NCBI RefSeq assembly: GCF_037975245.1
Contig: NC_092582.1
Coordinates: 12,006,001 to 12,070,000 of the forward strand
Direction of reading: 5' to 3'
Length of the DNA stretch: 64,000 nt
From: Apostichopus japonicus
Taxonomy: Eukaryota; Echinodermata; Holothuroidea; Aspidochirotida; Stichopodidae
Positions within the stretch are counted from its first letter, which is position 1; every line of letters starts with the position of its first letter. A program made the translations under genes and the position numbers. The notes beneath the pieces were generated by a model. The model had not been told where the DNA came from and searched no databases. It worked only from the letters and a program-made list of their open reading frames with translations. Shown here in pieces: positions 21,985 to 31,796 of the stretch.

Positions 21985-22085
21985 TGGGGAGTCTCCTACT
22001 TTGTTAAGCCTTACAGGCTTTATAGGAGACTTCCCGTCACACTGTAAATTGTGATGAAACAAATAAATATACAAATTAAATGACG
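21985..22085 (+). repeat. LINE 3' tail copy C
   Basis: GGAGTCTCCTACTTTGTTAA, a short loop, TAGGAGACTTCCC, then CACACTGTAAATTGTGATG and an AAATAAATATAC tail. The hairpin pairs with compensating changes relative to copies A, B and D (CTCC/GGAG in place of CTTC/GAAG). Confidence 0.65.
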
Positions 22086-22089
22086 TGTT

Positions 22090-22815
22090 AACTTTTTCCC
22101 CATAAGGTCTGTTCATACCACCGTCTCTTATGCTATTGTCGCATTACAGAGCAGACCAACTACTCTCTTTGTTGGGATCTGGGTAGGAGTTGAAATTTAA
22201 GCCCCAATGAATGAGCTGGAGCTTGTGGATTAAACACCAAATGTTTCATCCCCTACAGCAGTGGGTAGTTTCACTCAACATTCTATTAAAAAGAAATGTA
22301 GTGTAAGCAATGAAACTTGAAATTTTCAACATGTTACATGATGTTGCATGTTAGTCGCAATTTAACCTTGCATCTCATAATATTTAACACTAACATGTTA
22401 GGACAGCCCTTGAACAAAGCAATTAAACGTACATTACTCTAATGAAACTATACTCAAATTGACAGTTGAATGATCCATTAATTAATAGTTTTGTCATCTC
22501 ACCTTCATTCTGCCATGGATTGCTTCATCTTAATCATCTTAATCATCTTAGTCATATTAATTCCTTGCATACCTTGAAGGTAGCCATCTTTATCAATCAT
22601 ACAGTATCTCTCCTGAAACTTGCCTATTAAACTCCCTTGTTATGGGATCTTAGCATCTATTACGATTAAAACAAAAGACAAGATGGCAATCTATGGTACT
22701 CATCTCTTTTATGATGGAATGGATCTACAATGAACTTTGACCTTGACCCTAAACAACTGCATAAGTTCTAATTTAAAATTTGTCTCATTATAGTCAACAT
22801 ATTTGTGGTTTAATG
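22090..22815. other. Intronic DNA, no exon seen
   Basis: Nothing is recognised apart from an ATCTTAATC triplicate at 22530-22552. The last part (from about 22740) belongs to the unit into which copia inserted. Confidence 0.35.
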
Positions 22816-22820
22816 ACTTT

Positions 22821-23003
22821 TGAAAGTCTTGCGACTTACTATGAAAATCTTGTCTCTCAATTGCCTTTTGGTCTGTCGTCGATGACACCATGTGCGCACA
22901 TGGCTAGTCGTTTTCTCCACTCGTACAAGAGCATACAACACATGCATGCCCCTCAAACGCGGGAGAGGAACAAGGGAGGCCAAAAAGGACAAAACAAGTA
23001 ACA
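22821..23003 (-). repeat. Copia 3' LTR
   Basis: 183 bp starting TG and ending CA on either strand. The polypurine tract AAGAAGGGGGAG lies just inside it (about 23007-23019 read on minus). It differs from the 5' LTR at two sites. Confidence 0.92.
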
Positions 23004-23089
23004 ACTCCCCCTTCTTAAAAAAAGAAAACAAAGCGAAGGAATCCAACGAAAGGAAAACAAAACTATTTACAAAAGTCCTTCGGGGAGAC

Positions 23090-23611
23090 CTAGTCCTGGT
23101 GCTCCCAAAAACCTTCCTCTAATAACCGTAACAAAGCATGAGAGGAAGCCCCCTTTTTAGTGAGGCAGTCAGCAACTTGAGTCTTTGCTTCGCTCCACTT
23201 GAGAGAGGAAATTTGTTTGGAGAGAATGAGCTCTTTGATTCCACTGATCTCAATACGTAAGCGTTTCTCATGGACATGATTCGTTGAATTTATGGTGTCG
23301 TAAAGAGAGTGATTGTCAGTAATACACACCAATGGTAATAGCTTTGGGCTTGGATTTCCAAAGAAGAGTTCACAAAATATTGTAGCCAGAAAAATGCCTG
23401 TGTCGATTCCATCTGCCATGGCCAAAGCTTCAGCTGAAAGGGTGCTGCGAACAACTCTTCTGATCTTCTTGGATTGCCAAGCAAGTGGTGACATACAGCC
23501 ATTGTCACCTGTGAGGAAAATAACATATCCTCCCTGGCTCCCACCATCCTGTAGGTTACCCAAGGAAGCATCACTGAAAACAACTAGTTTCAAAGAATCT
23601 TTTCTTCCCAT
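23090..23611 (-). CDS. Copia RNase H domain
   Basis: This frame holds the C-terminal RNase H of the copia polyprotein, which degrades the RNA strand of the RNA-DNA hybrid during reverse transcription. The core begins LVVFSDASLGN with the first catalytic aspartate. The second acidic residue is in STLSAEALAM and the third in VCITDNHSLYD. The frame ends before the polypurine tract and 3' LTR. It is out of frame with the RT reading frame by one base. The join lies in an A-run near 23611-23616, where four As stand in place of the three expected. The apparent start codon is therefore not a true initiator. Confidence 0.85.
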   Translation of the reverse strand: MGRKDSLKLVVFSDASLGNLQDGGSQGGYVIFLTGDNGCMSPLAWQSKKIRRVVRSTLSAEALAMADGIDTGIFLATIFCELFFGNPSPKLLPLVCITDNHSLYDTINSTNHVHEKRLRIEISGIKELILSKQISSLKWSEAKTQVADCLTKKGASSHALLRLLEEGFWEHQD

Positions 23612-25403
23612 GATAGCTCAGTCTTACATTTTCAGAGTGAATTTTACGTATGACTTTGTTAGTTTCCAATAGATCCAACACTTTGGCATTCTTCAGAGTG
23701 GAACACAAGGAGGAAACATCAAATAATACATCTGGTCTAGTTTGATTAGCAATCCATAATAGCTGGCCGACTTTTGAGCGTAACTTGTCGGTTTCCTCCG
23801 AAGTAAGAGGGAGTTCCTTTTCTCTGGCTCTCTCCTTCCGAATTGGAACAGGTTGAAGTGACTGCGCATACTTGTGTTGATCTAATGTAACATAACAACT
23901 TTCAGACTGTAAGTGCAAACCAATGTATTGGAAGGACTCTGCCTCTTCCTGGCCTACACACAAGCGAGCTTTTATCTTATCAATGACATCTCTTTCAAAT
24001 TTGTCATCTCCTGCCCAAATGAAGTCATCAACATGACTTGCCAAGATCCCTCTTAGTTCTTCAGTGAACCAATAAAACACTGCTGGATCAACAGAAGATA
24101 CAGCTGCCCCACAGTCCAACATCACTTCTTTGACCTTATTGTACCAGCAAAGGGATGCATCACTCAGTCCATAAACACATTTCTGGAGATGCCAAACTGA
24201 ATGCTCTACTTTCGCTTCTTTTGGCGGACGAACAAATATGTTTCTGCTAAACTGCGTCCCTTGCAAAAAGGCAGTTTTTATATCCATGGATTTCAGTTTC
24301 CATGCTTTCTGGGCAACAATGGAAAAAATAACCCTAAGTGATTCTTTATCACAAGTGGGGGAATCTGTTTTGATGCCACTCCGCTCTAAGTCTTCAAAGC
24401 ATCTGGCAACTAGACGTGCCTTTTGAACATTCCCCTCAGGAGATTCTTTAATAGTACAAATCCACCTTGTTGAAATGCACCTTTGGCCTACATCTTTAAC
24501 TTCTTTGTATACTGCAAATTCTTTCCATTTCTGCAACTCTTCCTGCTTGGCCTTGTCAAAAGAGCTTTCTACAATAAGGATGTTTTCAGGATTGTCAGGA
24601 GCATTGGCTATTTCTAAATTGCTGACTCTCCCCATATCAATTGATTGTTTCAAACCAGCTGCTGAGTGTGGCTCAAAATACTCAACATTATACCAATTGT
24701 TATGTTTTCCTGAGGCCTTTCCTGCACGAGACAAGATCTTTACAACTTTTCTTTCTCCATCACCAGAGGAGAACTTCATGAATTGTCCTATTTGAGGGGT
24801 TACTTGCGACATATTTGATCTAAGAGAATGGCTCTGAGGATGTGCATTTTCACGTTGAGGAATAATTTCTTCGTCACTGTCATCATCAGCCTCTACATTG
24901 ACCTGAGGGGAATTATCATCTTCTCTGACTTTACTGGCAATAAAATTATCCGTTGTGCTATCAACAATTTTTTTAGTGATACCTTCTGCACTGACGTTGG
25001 TAGAATCTTTAAATTTTGTTAACCTACACCTGTGTACCCGAACATAAGTTCCACCATGCCTGACAAAAACAACTACCCCATCTTGACCAATGACCACACC
25101 AGGTCCCTTCCACTCATTGCTTTCTAATCTCTTGTAATACACTTTATCACCTGTGACAAAGTTATCAAGTGTTCTCACTTGTTTTCGGAGGGCTCTCCGT
25201 ATTCTTTCTGAAGATTCAGCTGCAATGAATCCCTTTCTTGCAGCATGTAATGCAGTCAAGTGTCTAGTAACATACTCACTTGTTGATGTCCCTTCTAAAG
25301 CTGGAAGTCCATCATTTAGAGTGGTAGGCAAGTTGGGGTTGCATCCATAAACCAGCTGATGCGAACTGTAACCATGAACATTTTCCAAGAGAATTTTTCG
25401 CAT
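23571..25403 (-). CDS. Copia integrase C-terminal part and reverse transcriptase
   Basis: This 610-residue frame continues the polyprotein. An integrase C-terminal SH3-like stretch (GDKVYYKR near residue 85) is followed by an acidic linker (about 165-205) and the reverse transcriptase. The RT contains WKLKSMDIKTAFLQG (about 367-382, first catalytic Asp) and the palm motif SHVDDF (456-461), which is a variant of YVDD. VGQLLWIANQTRPDVLFDV follows as usual before the connection to RNase H. The start codon is internal to the ancestral frame: an extra G near 25387 shifts the frame from the upstream 25312-27105 ORF. Confidence 0.88.
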   Translation of the reverse strand: MRKILLENVHGYSSHQLVYGCNPNLPTTLNDGLPALEGTSTSEYVTRHLTALHAARKGFIAAESSERIRRALRKQVRTLDNFVTGDKVYYKRLESNEWKGPGVVIGQDGVVVFVRHGGTYVRVHRCRLTKFKDSTNVSAEGITKKIVDSTTDNFIASKVREDDNSPQVNVEADDDSDEEIIPQRENAHPQSHSLRSNMSQVTPQIGQFMKFSSGDGERKVVKILSRAGKASGKHNNWYNVEYFEPHSAAGLKQSIDMGRVSNLEIANAPDNPENILIVESSFDKAKQEELQKWKEFAVYKEVKDVGQRCISTRWICTIKESPEGNVQKARLVARCFEDLERSGIKTDSPTCDKESLRVIFSIVAQKAWKLKSMDIKTAFLQGTQFSRNIFVRPPKEAKVEHSVWHLQKCVYGLSDASLCWYNKVKEVMLDCGAAVSSVDPAVFYWFTEELRGILASHVDDFIWAGDDKFERDVIDKIKARLCVGQEEAESFQYIGLHLQSESCYVTLDQHKYAQSLQPVPIRKERAREKELPLTSEETDKLRSKVGQLLWIANQTRPDVLFDVSSLCSTLKNAKVLDLLETNKVIRKIHSENVRLSYHGKKRFFETSCFQ

Positions 25404-27105
25404 TGACTGACCAAGCTAGGGCAGTTTCTAAATCCATGTTAGGGTCACTGTTGACCTTGTTTAGTATCTCTGTTAATGTTCTGTTATGTCTCTCCATGAG
25501 GCCATTACTCCATGGACTCTCTGCTGCAGTAGTCTTAACTGTAATATTAAAGTTTTCTGCCAAGTCATGCATCTCTTGGTTGTTGAATTCTCTGCCATTA
25601 TCAGTTAGAATGGATTTTGGAGGCCCATGGACACTAATCCAACAATGCAAAAACTTCTTACAAATGGTTGACGATTTCTTGTCAGTTATAAGAGCTGCCG
25701 AGCTGTATCTGGTGAACAGATCTATAATGTGCAGGTACCAGAGATTTGGCCGAATTTCATGCAGGTCCATGGCAACCACTTCATTGAAATTGTTAGCCAG
25801 AGGCAAACAAACTGCAGGTTTTGGTGGAGCTCTTTTAAACTTGATACACACTTCACAATCTTTGATAACCCCACTAAGTGTGTCATAAACCTTGCTGTCC
25901 AAAATGCCAGCCCCTTTTAGGAAGGGCTTAAGTTTTTCAACCGAAGCATGCCCAAATTGCCTATGCAACTTCAGCAATTTCAACTTGTCCCAATTCTGCC
26001 TAAGATCAACTTCCTCATCAGCATTGATAGGTAATACTTCTTCCAGATTGTCTCCATCTTTACAGGCTGGGTCAACATGGACAGCTAACACTTCATCCAC
26101 ATTGCAATCTTCATTACAGGGTCCATAATGTGGTTCTTTCTTTAGTAAGCCAACACAGTAATGGCCACTAGAGGTTAGCTCTAAATCGACTGCCTCTCCA
26201 AACATAGTGGCCCTATCAGTTGTCAAGTCTAATATTGTGTTAGCCTTTTTTAAGGAATCCTTACTAAGGAGCAAAGGAATATCACATTCCACAATTGCGG
26301 TGGAGATTTTGCAGGCAGTACTCCCAATGATGGCTGGGATAGTAGAATTCTGACTAGACTTAAACACATCTCCATCCCCAAACTTAAACTCTTGATCACT
26401 TTCGGAGTTGATGACTTGTCTACGCTCTTCCTCAGTAAGATTATCCAGGTATTGTTCATACCACTTTATTCCACAAACTGTTTTTGTGCAAGCAGTGTCA
26501 AGTACTGCAGCACCAAAAGATTCAGCCATAAAAATTTCATTCTCAACTTTACCCCGTGTGTCTTCGCTCTTACTAAAAAGTGTCATATTAACTGATTCCT
26601 GTTTCTTCTGAACCCAACAATGATCAGTAGATTCAGCAACTTTGACTGATTGCTGCATATTATTTCTATCTGGACAATCCTTAGCCCAATGGAAGATAGA
26701 CTCACAAACTGCACACTTTGTCCTCTTACCGAATCTGTTCAGTGGGTTGGTGCCTCGAATGGTCTGATCATTGTTATGCATTGATTTCGATTTGCCTCCA
26801 TTTGGGTATCGTTCGTTACTAGGCCTACTAAACCTAACGTTTGATTCCGTAGCAAATGCCTCTTCAAATGTTCCATTCTTCATGGACCTAACTGCGTTAG
26901 TATAGTGGTTAGGCCTAACGCTATATGTATCTGTACTATCGAAACAAGCCTTACCGTGCTGTTCACTAAAAATACGTTTTAGTGCCGACTTCATTTGTCC
27001 GAACTTAATTTCGCCACATGCTGTTTGGGCCATTTGTCTATCTTTTCTTGTGAGATTGGCATTATCCAGCAATTTAAATGCCAACACGGAATCTGGGAGG
27101 GTCAT
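25312..27105 (-). CDS. Copia gag C-terminal part, protease and integrase core
   Basis: This 597-residue frame carries the end of gag with a CCHC zinc knuckle (residues 131-144, CX2CX4HX4C). The aspartic protease active site is LDTACT (202-207). The integrase zinc-binding residues are H381, H386, C417 and C420. The catalytic triad is D447, D502 (TDNGREF) and E538 (GLMERHN), a D-55-D-36-E spacing that fits copia integrase. The last residues after about 570 are out of frame because of the insertion near 25387. Upstream it is separated from the gag start by a TAA at 27125-27127 that looks like a one-base change of a Tyr codon. Confidence 0.9.
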   Translation of the reverse strand: MTLPDSVLAFKLLDNANLTRKDRQMAQTACGEIKFGQMKSALKRIFSEQHGKACFDSTDTYSVRPNHYTNAVRSMKNGTFEEAFATESNVRFSRPSNERYPNGGKSKSMHNNDQTIRGTNPLNRFGKRTKCAVCESIFHWAKDCPDRNNMQQSVKVAESTDHCWVQKKQESVNMTLFSKSEDTRGKVENEIFMAESFGAAVLDTACTKTVCGIKWYEQYLDNLTEEERRQVINSESDQEFKFGDGDVFKSSQNSTIPAIIGSTACKISTAIVECDIPLLLSKDSLKKANTILDLTTDRATMFGEAVDLELTSSGHYCVGLLKKEPHYGPCNEDCNVDEVLAVHVDPACKDGDNLEEVLPINADEEVDLRQNWDKLKLLKLHRQFGHASVEKLKPFLKGAGILDSKVYDTLSGVIKDCEVCIKFKRAPPKPAVCLPLANNFNEVVAMDLHEIRPNLWYLHIIDLFTRYSSAALITDKKSSTICKKFLHCWISVHGPPKSILTDNGREFNNQEMHDLAENFNITVKTTAAESPWSNGLMERHNRTLTEILNKVNSDPNMDLETALAWSVNAKNSLGKCSWLQFASAGLWMQPQLAYHSK

Positions 27106-27126
27106 GTTGTAGTTCTTCGTTTTATT

Positions 27127-27492
27127 TTACAGCAACTCGAACTGCGCGATATATTCCGTAATCGGTTGCAACTCACCCTGTCTGAAGGTGTCAAACGCGG
27201 TGTATGCTTCATATGCACTGTCTATCTCTTCTCTTTTATAGACAGAATCCAATTCTTTGAAAAGAGTGTTCAACCCCGTACTTTTATTGAGGTCGTCAGC
27301 TTTAATTTGCAGGGCGGTCTCTCTCGCTTTCCCAGTAAGGGACAGTGCTATCGCCAGGGCTTGCTTTTCTGGAGCCAGGTCGGTTACCAGTTTCCAAATT
27401 TCGACTTTGTTTTTCCACGTATCGTAAGATGAATCATCGCCCAACTTGGGCGGAACTTTATAAGATTGCGCCATTATATCTCTTTGGCGCAC
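27127..27492 (-). CDS. Copia gag N-terminal part
   Basis: The first 121 codons of the polyprotein, encoding the start of the capsid-like gag protein that packages the element RNA. The stretch DDSSYDTWKNKVEIWKLVTD is the typical copia gag opening (W..K...W). A second in-frame Met follows at 27474 and could be the real start. It lies just inside the 5' LTR and primer-binding site. It ends at a nonsense codon, after which the same frame resumes with gag sequence, so a point mutation rather than a natural end is likely. Confidence 0.85.
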   Translation of the reverse strand: MRQRDIMAQSYKVPPKLGDDSSYDTWKNKVEIWKLVTDLAPEKQALAIALSLTGKARETALQIKADDLNKSTGLNTLFKELDSVYKREEIDSAYEAYTAFDTFRQGELQPITEYIAQFELL

Positions 27493-27507
27493 CTCGCTCT
27501 GCTACCA
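27487..27507 (-). promoter_or_regulatory. Copia primer-binding site
   Basis: Immediately inside the 5' LTR the minus strand reads TGGTAGCAGAG. Its first 11 bases are complementary to the 3' end of metazoan initiator tRNA-Met, the usual copia primer. Confidence 0.75.
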
Positions 27508-27690
27508 TGAAAATCTTGCGACTTACTATGAAAATCTTGTCTCTCAATTGCTTTTTGGTCTGTCGTCGATGACACCATGTGCGCACATGGCTAGTCGTTT
27601 TCTCCACTCGTACAAGAGCATACAACACATGCATGCCCCTCAAACGCGGGAGAGGAACAAGGGAGGCCAAAAAGGACAAAACAAGTAACA
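27508..27690 (-). repeat. Copia 5' LTR
   Basis: 183 bp, TG...CA, next to the primer-binding site. It would carry the promoter for the element. It is identical to the 3' LTR except for two substitutions. Confidence 0.92.
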
Positions 27691-27695
27691 ACTTT

Positions 27696-28150
27696 TTCCA
27701 ACATGCTGACAAGCAGAAAATGGCTACACTTTCTGGGTATTTGACCTTTCACCTATGACATTTAGACAATCACCAAAGATCAAGTTTACAGTACATGGTC
27801 AGGCACCTACCCACCAAGTTTGAACCTGATCGGACTAACAGTCTAGGACACACTCTTTTGCACAATTTAGACCAATTTTAACTTTAACTAAATTGACCTG
27901 TTAACTACAAGCCTTAACAGCTAAATCTGTCTTGTTTTTGTCTCTTCATTCTCTACATATAATGTGGTTTAATGCCTTTGTCCAACAAGTTGGCATGCAG
28001 AAAATGGCTAAAAACTAATTTTTAGATTTCTTGACCTTCGACCTCTTTGACGTCATCAATCATGCAGGCATGAGTTAACATGGTCAGGCACCCACCCACC
28101 AAGCTTGAACTCAACAAGACTTGGGGTCTAGGAGGAGTTTGCGACATACT
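27696..28150. repeat. Tandem dimer of about 285 bp, interrupted by copia
   Basis: GCAGAAAATGGCTA recurs at about 27713 and 27992. ATGGTCAGGCACC(T/C)ACCCACC recurs near 27796 and 28081. The left flank of copia (GTGGTTTAATGACTTT, 22805-22820) matches GTGGTTTAATGCCTTT at about 27964. Confidence 0.7.
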
Positions 28151-28207
28151 TAGTTTTGCTCACTCACTCACGCACACAGACATACACATGCACACTCACT
28201 CACTCAC
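28141..28207. repeat. CACT-rich microsatellite
   Basis: CACTCACTCACGCACACAG and CACACTCACTCACTCAC around a short AT-richer centre. Confidence 0.8.
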
Positions 28208-28732
28208 ATTTTTGATGTGGGGTGAAGTACAATATCTCATCTCCCTATTCATTACATGAAGGGAGATGAGATCAAAACAAACTCAACACAAGGTCACAAA
28301 CAGTTCTGCTTTACAGCAAGAAATAGATAGTGGTCTACTTAAAAATGCACTGTGCAGTTTTCAGTACAGTCAACTGTTTATATTGTAAATTTAAAAATCA
28401 TATCGTTTAAGCAGCTTATTTTAGCCGCCCACCCCTCCTCCACTCACCCCCACCCCAAATCGAGTTCTATTAACCTTCCCAATCCTTTACAACTTGAGAT
28501 AGTTTAAAATGTCGTTACCAAAACACAGCGTTACCTTTCAACAAGTTACATTTATGGTAAGTAAACATTCAGTTTGGGATTATCCAATAACTTGTCTCAA
28601 TACATTGCATTTACTTTTCCCAGTCAGTTTCTTATTTTTGAATTGTTTTACAAAAGAATAAAACATAGATAATATGTTGCCAGCTGACAAAACCTTGCTT
28701 AAAATAAAACATGTTTAGAGAGTGAAACTTAC

Positions 28733-28864
28733 TTATGACTGGTTAAAATGTCCCTGTAACTATCGCTACCACTGGACTCCGTGTTCAGAGATGAGCCATG
28801 CTTGTACTCGGACTGAGCCGTATCTCCTAAATTTTCTATAGCCACTTTTTGTGGGGAGAATAAA
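28733..28864 (-). CDS. Exon of the unidentified minus-strand gene
   Basis: The exon is 132 bases (44 codons, symmetrical phase 2). A polypyrimidine acceptor TTTCATCTTCCGCTGCAG ends at 28865 and a consensus donor GTAAGT lies at 28727-28732. It reads SPQKVAIENLGDTAQSEYKH and SSLNTESSGSDSYRDIL. The composition is polar and serine-rich. It cannot join directly to the 20981-21101 exon without a stop, so at least one exon between them is unseen or the join is wrong. It lies upstream of that exon in the same direction, so I place it in the same gene. No homologue is recognised. Confidence 0.5.
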
Positions 28865-28869
28865 CTGCA

Positions 28870-29980
28870 GCGGAAGATGAAAGAAAAGAGAACCAACAAT
28901 GTAGACAGACAGAGGGTGAAAGAAGAACAAACAAAACACACTCTATGAACGTAAAAATATGTACGTCAGGAAGCAGGTGAATGGCAAAATACCTCTTGCG
29001 GTAATGAGCTTAAAAATCATCCATCACTGATAGCAACAACTGCGGTATGCCTTTTAACCCTTTCAATGCCTTAGGTGCCCTCTTGATCATCCTACAACAT
29101 TATCATCTAAGTCAGGGCTCTAAGATTGTCCAAAACTCCAGCGAAATTTGTGCCAAGAGCCAGTAAATATTCAGCAGCTGCAGGAAATGTTAAGGTTTTG
29201 ATGTACACTTTCAAAAAACCACTGAAAAAAAGTTGCTCTTAAAATTGTTTTTTCTCACTCTGGAAACAATGTTTCTTGTTTCTTTGTTTCAATGTTTCTT
29301 TCTCTGGAAACAATGTTTTTTCTCACTCTGGAAACAATGCCCCTTGGTGCCTTTTCACAAGTGTATGTAAATAGCCTTGTTTTCCTACTAAAACTACAAA
29401 GTTGTCGTAGTGCCCCTGCTATCTCAATGAAAATCAAAGACAATTTCTAATTCTCTCCCTCGAAATAGTGGCTGTGCCCCCTCCGGATTCTTAATGAGAG
29501 TACATTAATAAACTGGGTACTTAGGTAAAAACTGCAATTGCTGATTCAAGGCACCAAACTGCATTAAATAAAAGCTTTCAATATATAAATATCTCTGCAT
29601 CCTACCCTGTTGGTTTCTGTTACAGCTTATTCTTGCTCCATTTACTGATACTGTTTATATAATAAACTACTTATTATCGACTTTTGTTTTCCAAAATATT
29701 CTGTTTTGATTATTCTTGTGTGCAATTACTCCACCGTAATGTTCAAATACTGTAGTAGCAGTGTAGTCTAACAGTTGAATGTTAAATGGATTCCAGAGGG
29801 GTGAGAAAGGTAGGGATTTGGGATGGGTACAGTGACAGGACTCACAGGAGTAAGGATTGCGGAGTACAACAATTACAGCCCATCATATATGGAGGGACTA
29901 AGCCTACCTGCGTAAAGAAATATGATGTTTGTCCAGACGAAGAACAGATTTATCCTCTAAACTTGACCCAAAAAAATATA

Positions 29981-29990
<10 letters not shown>
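28870..29990. other. No gene
   Basis: Nothing supported. CTCTGGAAACAATG is repeated three times at 29258-29340 as a short local duplication. Confidence 0.35.

Positions 29991-30041
<51 letters not shown>
29990..30041. repeat. TA microsatellite
   Basis: About 50 bp of (TA)n close to the 5' end of the Penelope-like element. Confidence 0.9.
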
Positions 30042-30043
<2 letters not shown>

Positions 30044-30087
30044 GAAAATCGTAATGAGTTGGAAAATCAAGAACAGTGAAAAAACTT

Positions 30088-30165
30088 TCAGCCTCCACCG
30101 GGATTCGAACCACAGGCCTTCCGCTCTGTACGCGGACACCCTAACCACTAGGCTATGGATGCTGA
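30088..30165 (-). repeat. tRNA-like sequence with intact anticodon-type arm
   Basis: On the minus strand it has an A box TAGCCTAGTGG and a perfect B box GGTTCGAATCC. A 5-bp stem TCCGC/GCGGA closes a 7-base loop GTACAGA. The acceptor and T stems pair poorly, so it is a tRNA pseudogene or SINE head. A TATATAT run lies about 15-30 bases upstream. Confidence 0.6.
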
Positions 30166-30176
30166 TATATATATGT

Positions 30177-30311
30177 ATGGTAGTTCGTGGAATAGCGACC
30201 CATACTTGATTACAGATCAGTACGCCTGACGATTGCTGTACAACTACTTGTACAAGAGTGAAACTCTGATTAGCAATGGACTCTTAATAATTTAATGTTT
30301 ATTACAATATA
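30177..30311 (+). repeat. Penelope left terminal repeat with hammerhead-like core
   Basis: It contains CTGACGA (30226-30232), matching the hammerhead CUGANGA box, followed by a stem TTGCT/AGCAA. The expected GAAA is replaced (CTCTTAATAA), so cleavage competence is probably lost in this copy. Confidence 0.55.
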
Positions 30312-30468
30312 TATATATATCAATATATATATATATATCATGCTCTACTTCGGTATTGAGCCCTCTCACCGTTGATAGTATTTTAGCTATATTTTATAGT
30401 TTGGCTCCTGAACCTCGGTTGAGCACTCTACTTACTAACAGCAGTACATGCTTTTACAGCTTAGTATG

Positions 30469-31001
30469 GAACGATACAACATGAACTACTCGGGCAAGAA
30501 CATTCCTTTGCCATCAACTAGAGAATACTTGAAAAGACTGCTAGAGATGACAGAGAAGCTGATAAACGGATGCGATGGAGAGCATTATTTATTCTGGCCG
30601 ACAATGACACCGATGCGGAAACGAGTGACACCAGCCGTGACGAGGACAACACCGCCACCACCGATGCATACGGGCTAAAATCGAGATGCGTCCCACCACA
30701 AATCCCGGAGTTGGTCTCATTCGAGTCCGATATGCTGGAAATGGTCGAGAACATTAAGTTCAAGGAAGTGACGGAGAAGTTCCTGTCCAACCTCAAGAAG
30801 GACATAGAAAACATCACATCCTCTAAAGAAATCTTCGTAGAGGCGGACAAAACCAGGAACATGTACAAGATGGACCCCGCCAAATATGGTGGGTTGCTAA
30901 CTGTAAACATATCTCAGAAATACAAATATGCGGACCTCAACACCGCCACCGAAACAGACAATGAATACACAAGTCTAGCTGACAAATTAAAAATACTATA
31001 G
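30469..31001 (+). CDS. Penelope RT, N-terminal part
   Basis: Two overlapping frames (30469-30565 and from 30570) form the start of the Penelope protein. The second contains LVSFESDMLEMVENIKF, then FVEADKTRNMYKM and LLTVNISQKYKYA, which are the conserved N-terminal blocks of the family (the DKTRNMY block is characteristic). A one-base deletion near 30560 separates them, and the frame stops at 30999-31001. The enzyme primes reverse transcription at a chromosomal nick. Confidence 0.8.
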
Positions 31002-31307
31002 GTAACCGAATAAATAAAACTGGACCCAAAACGGCTTTCGTGACAATCAAGGACCACAAAGAAATTTTTCAAGATAACACAAAATGCAGGCTAATAAACA
31101 CAAAAAAAAACTGAAATGGGACGAGTGAGCAAGGCCATGCTTGACCACATAAATGCAAACATACCACAAGCGTACTGGAATGGATTAAAAATATACAGGA
31201 AAAGAGCAGTCTCACCTTTCTGGTCTTCGATATTGTTGATTTTTACCCTTCAATAAGCAAGGATCTCATACACAAATGTCTAGCATGGGCCAAAGCATAC
31301 ACCAGAA

Positions 31308-31796
31308 TTGATACTGAATACAAGACTATCATGCACGCAAGGCGATCTCTCCTTCACGATCACAAGGGCAAAAGAGAAGAGAGACACGGGTAACCAATTC
31401 CACGTCTCAATGGGTGCATTTGACAAAGCGGAAGTTTGTAAATTGGTGGGACTATTCATTTTGAACCAACTGGAGAAAAACCCCGATATCACTGGTTTGG
31501 GACTATACAGGGACGATGGGCTACCAGTAATGAGGTCATGCTCAGGTAGCAAAGCAGACAGAATACGAAAAGCCCTAATCAAGATCGTTCATACATGTGG
31601 ACTTAAAATCACTGTCCAAACGAACTTGAAAACAGTCAACTTCCTTGACGTCACTTTGAACATGAATACCAGCCCTACAGAAAACCAAACAACTAACCAA
31701 TCTACATACAGTAAGCCAACACTCGAACCACCCGCCCGCAATAATAAAGAACATACCGCCAGCCATCGAAAGAACAGTCTCTGGTCTATCATCTAA
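31308..31796 (+). CDS. Penelope RT, palm and C-terminal part
   Basis: The frame carries VSMGAFDKAEVCKLVGLFIL, then the catalytic palm GLYRDDGL (YRDD at residues 67-70), the Penelope version of YxDD. VNFLDVTLNM follows, a conserved block after the palm. Upstream (31002-31307) the RT fingers are present only in broken frames. Downstream (31797-32200) further protein remnants, including NCREVDSC, lead to the endonuclease. Confidence 0.85.
   Translation: MILNTRLSCTQGDLSFTITRAKEKRDTGNQFHVSMGAFDKAEVCKLVGLFILNQLEKNPDITGLGLYRDDGLPVMRSCSGSKADRIRKALIKIVHTCGLKITVQTNLKTVNFLDVTLNMNTSPTENQTTNQSTYSKPTLEPPARNNKEHTASHRKNSLWSII

Larger units (their letters stand above)
22816..27695 (-). mobile_element. Ty1/copia LTR retrotransposon, nearly intact
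   Basis: The element spans 22821-27690 on the minus strand. It has 183-bp LTRs at both ends and a 5-bp target duplication ACTTT (22816-22820, 27691-27695). The domain order is gag, zinc knuckle, protease, integrase, reverse transcriptase, RNase H, which is the copia order. I count one nonsense codon (27125-27127) and two single-base insertions (near 25387 and 23615). LTRs differ at only 2 of 183 positions, so insertion was recent. It sits in an intron of the minus-strand gene, in the same orientation. A paralogous empty site exists near 27960-27985. Confidence 0.93.

Noticed and set aside
22810-23122. Short ORFs in and next to the copia LTRs
   Set aside because: They lie inside LTR or polypurine sequence and recur in the other LTR (27458-27712); not genes.
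30518-30910. Minus-strand ORF opposite the Penelope RT
   Set aside because: It is a shadow of the plus-strand reverse transcriptase frame.
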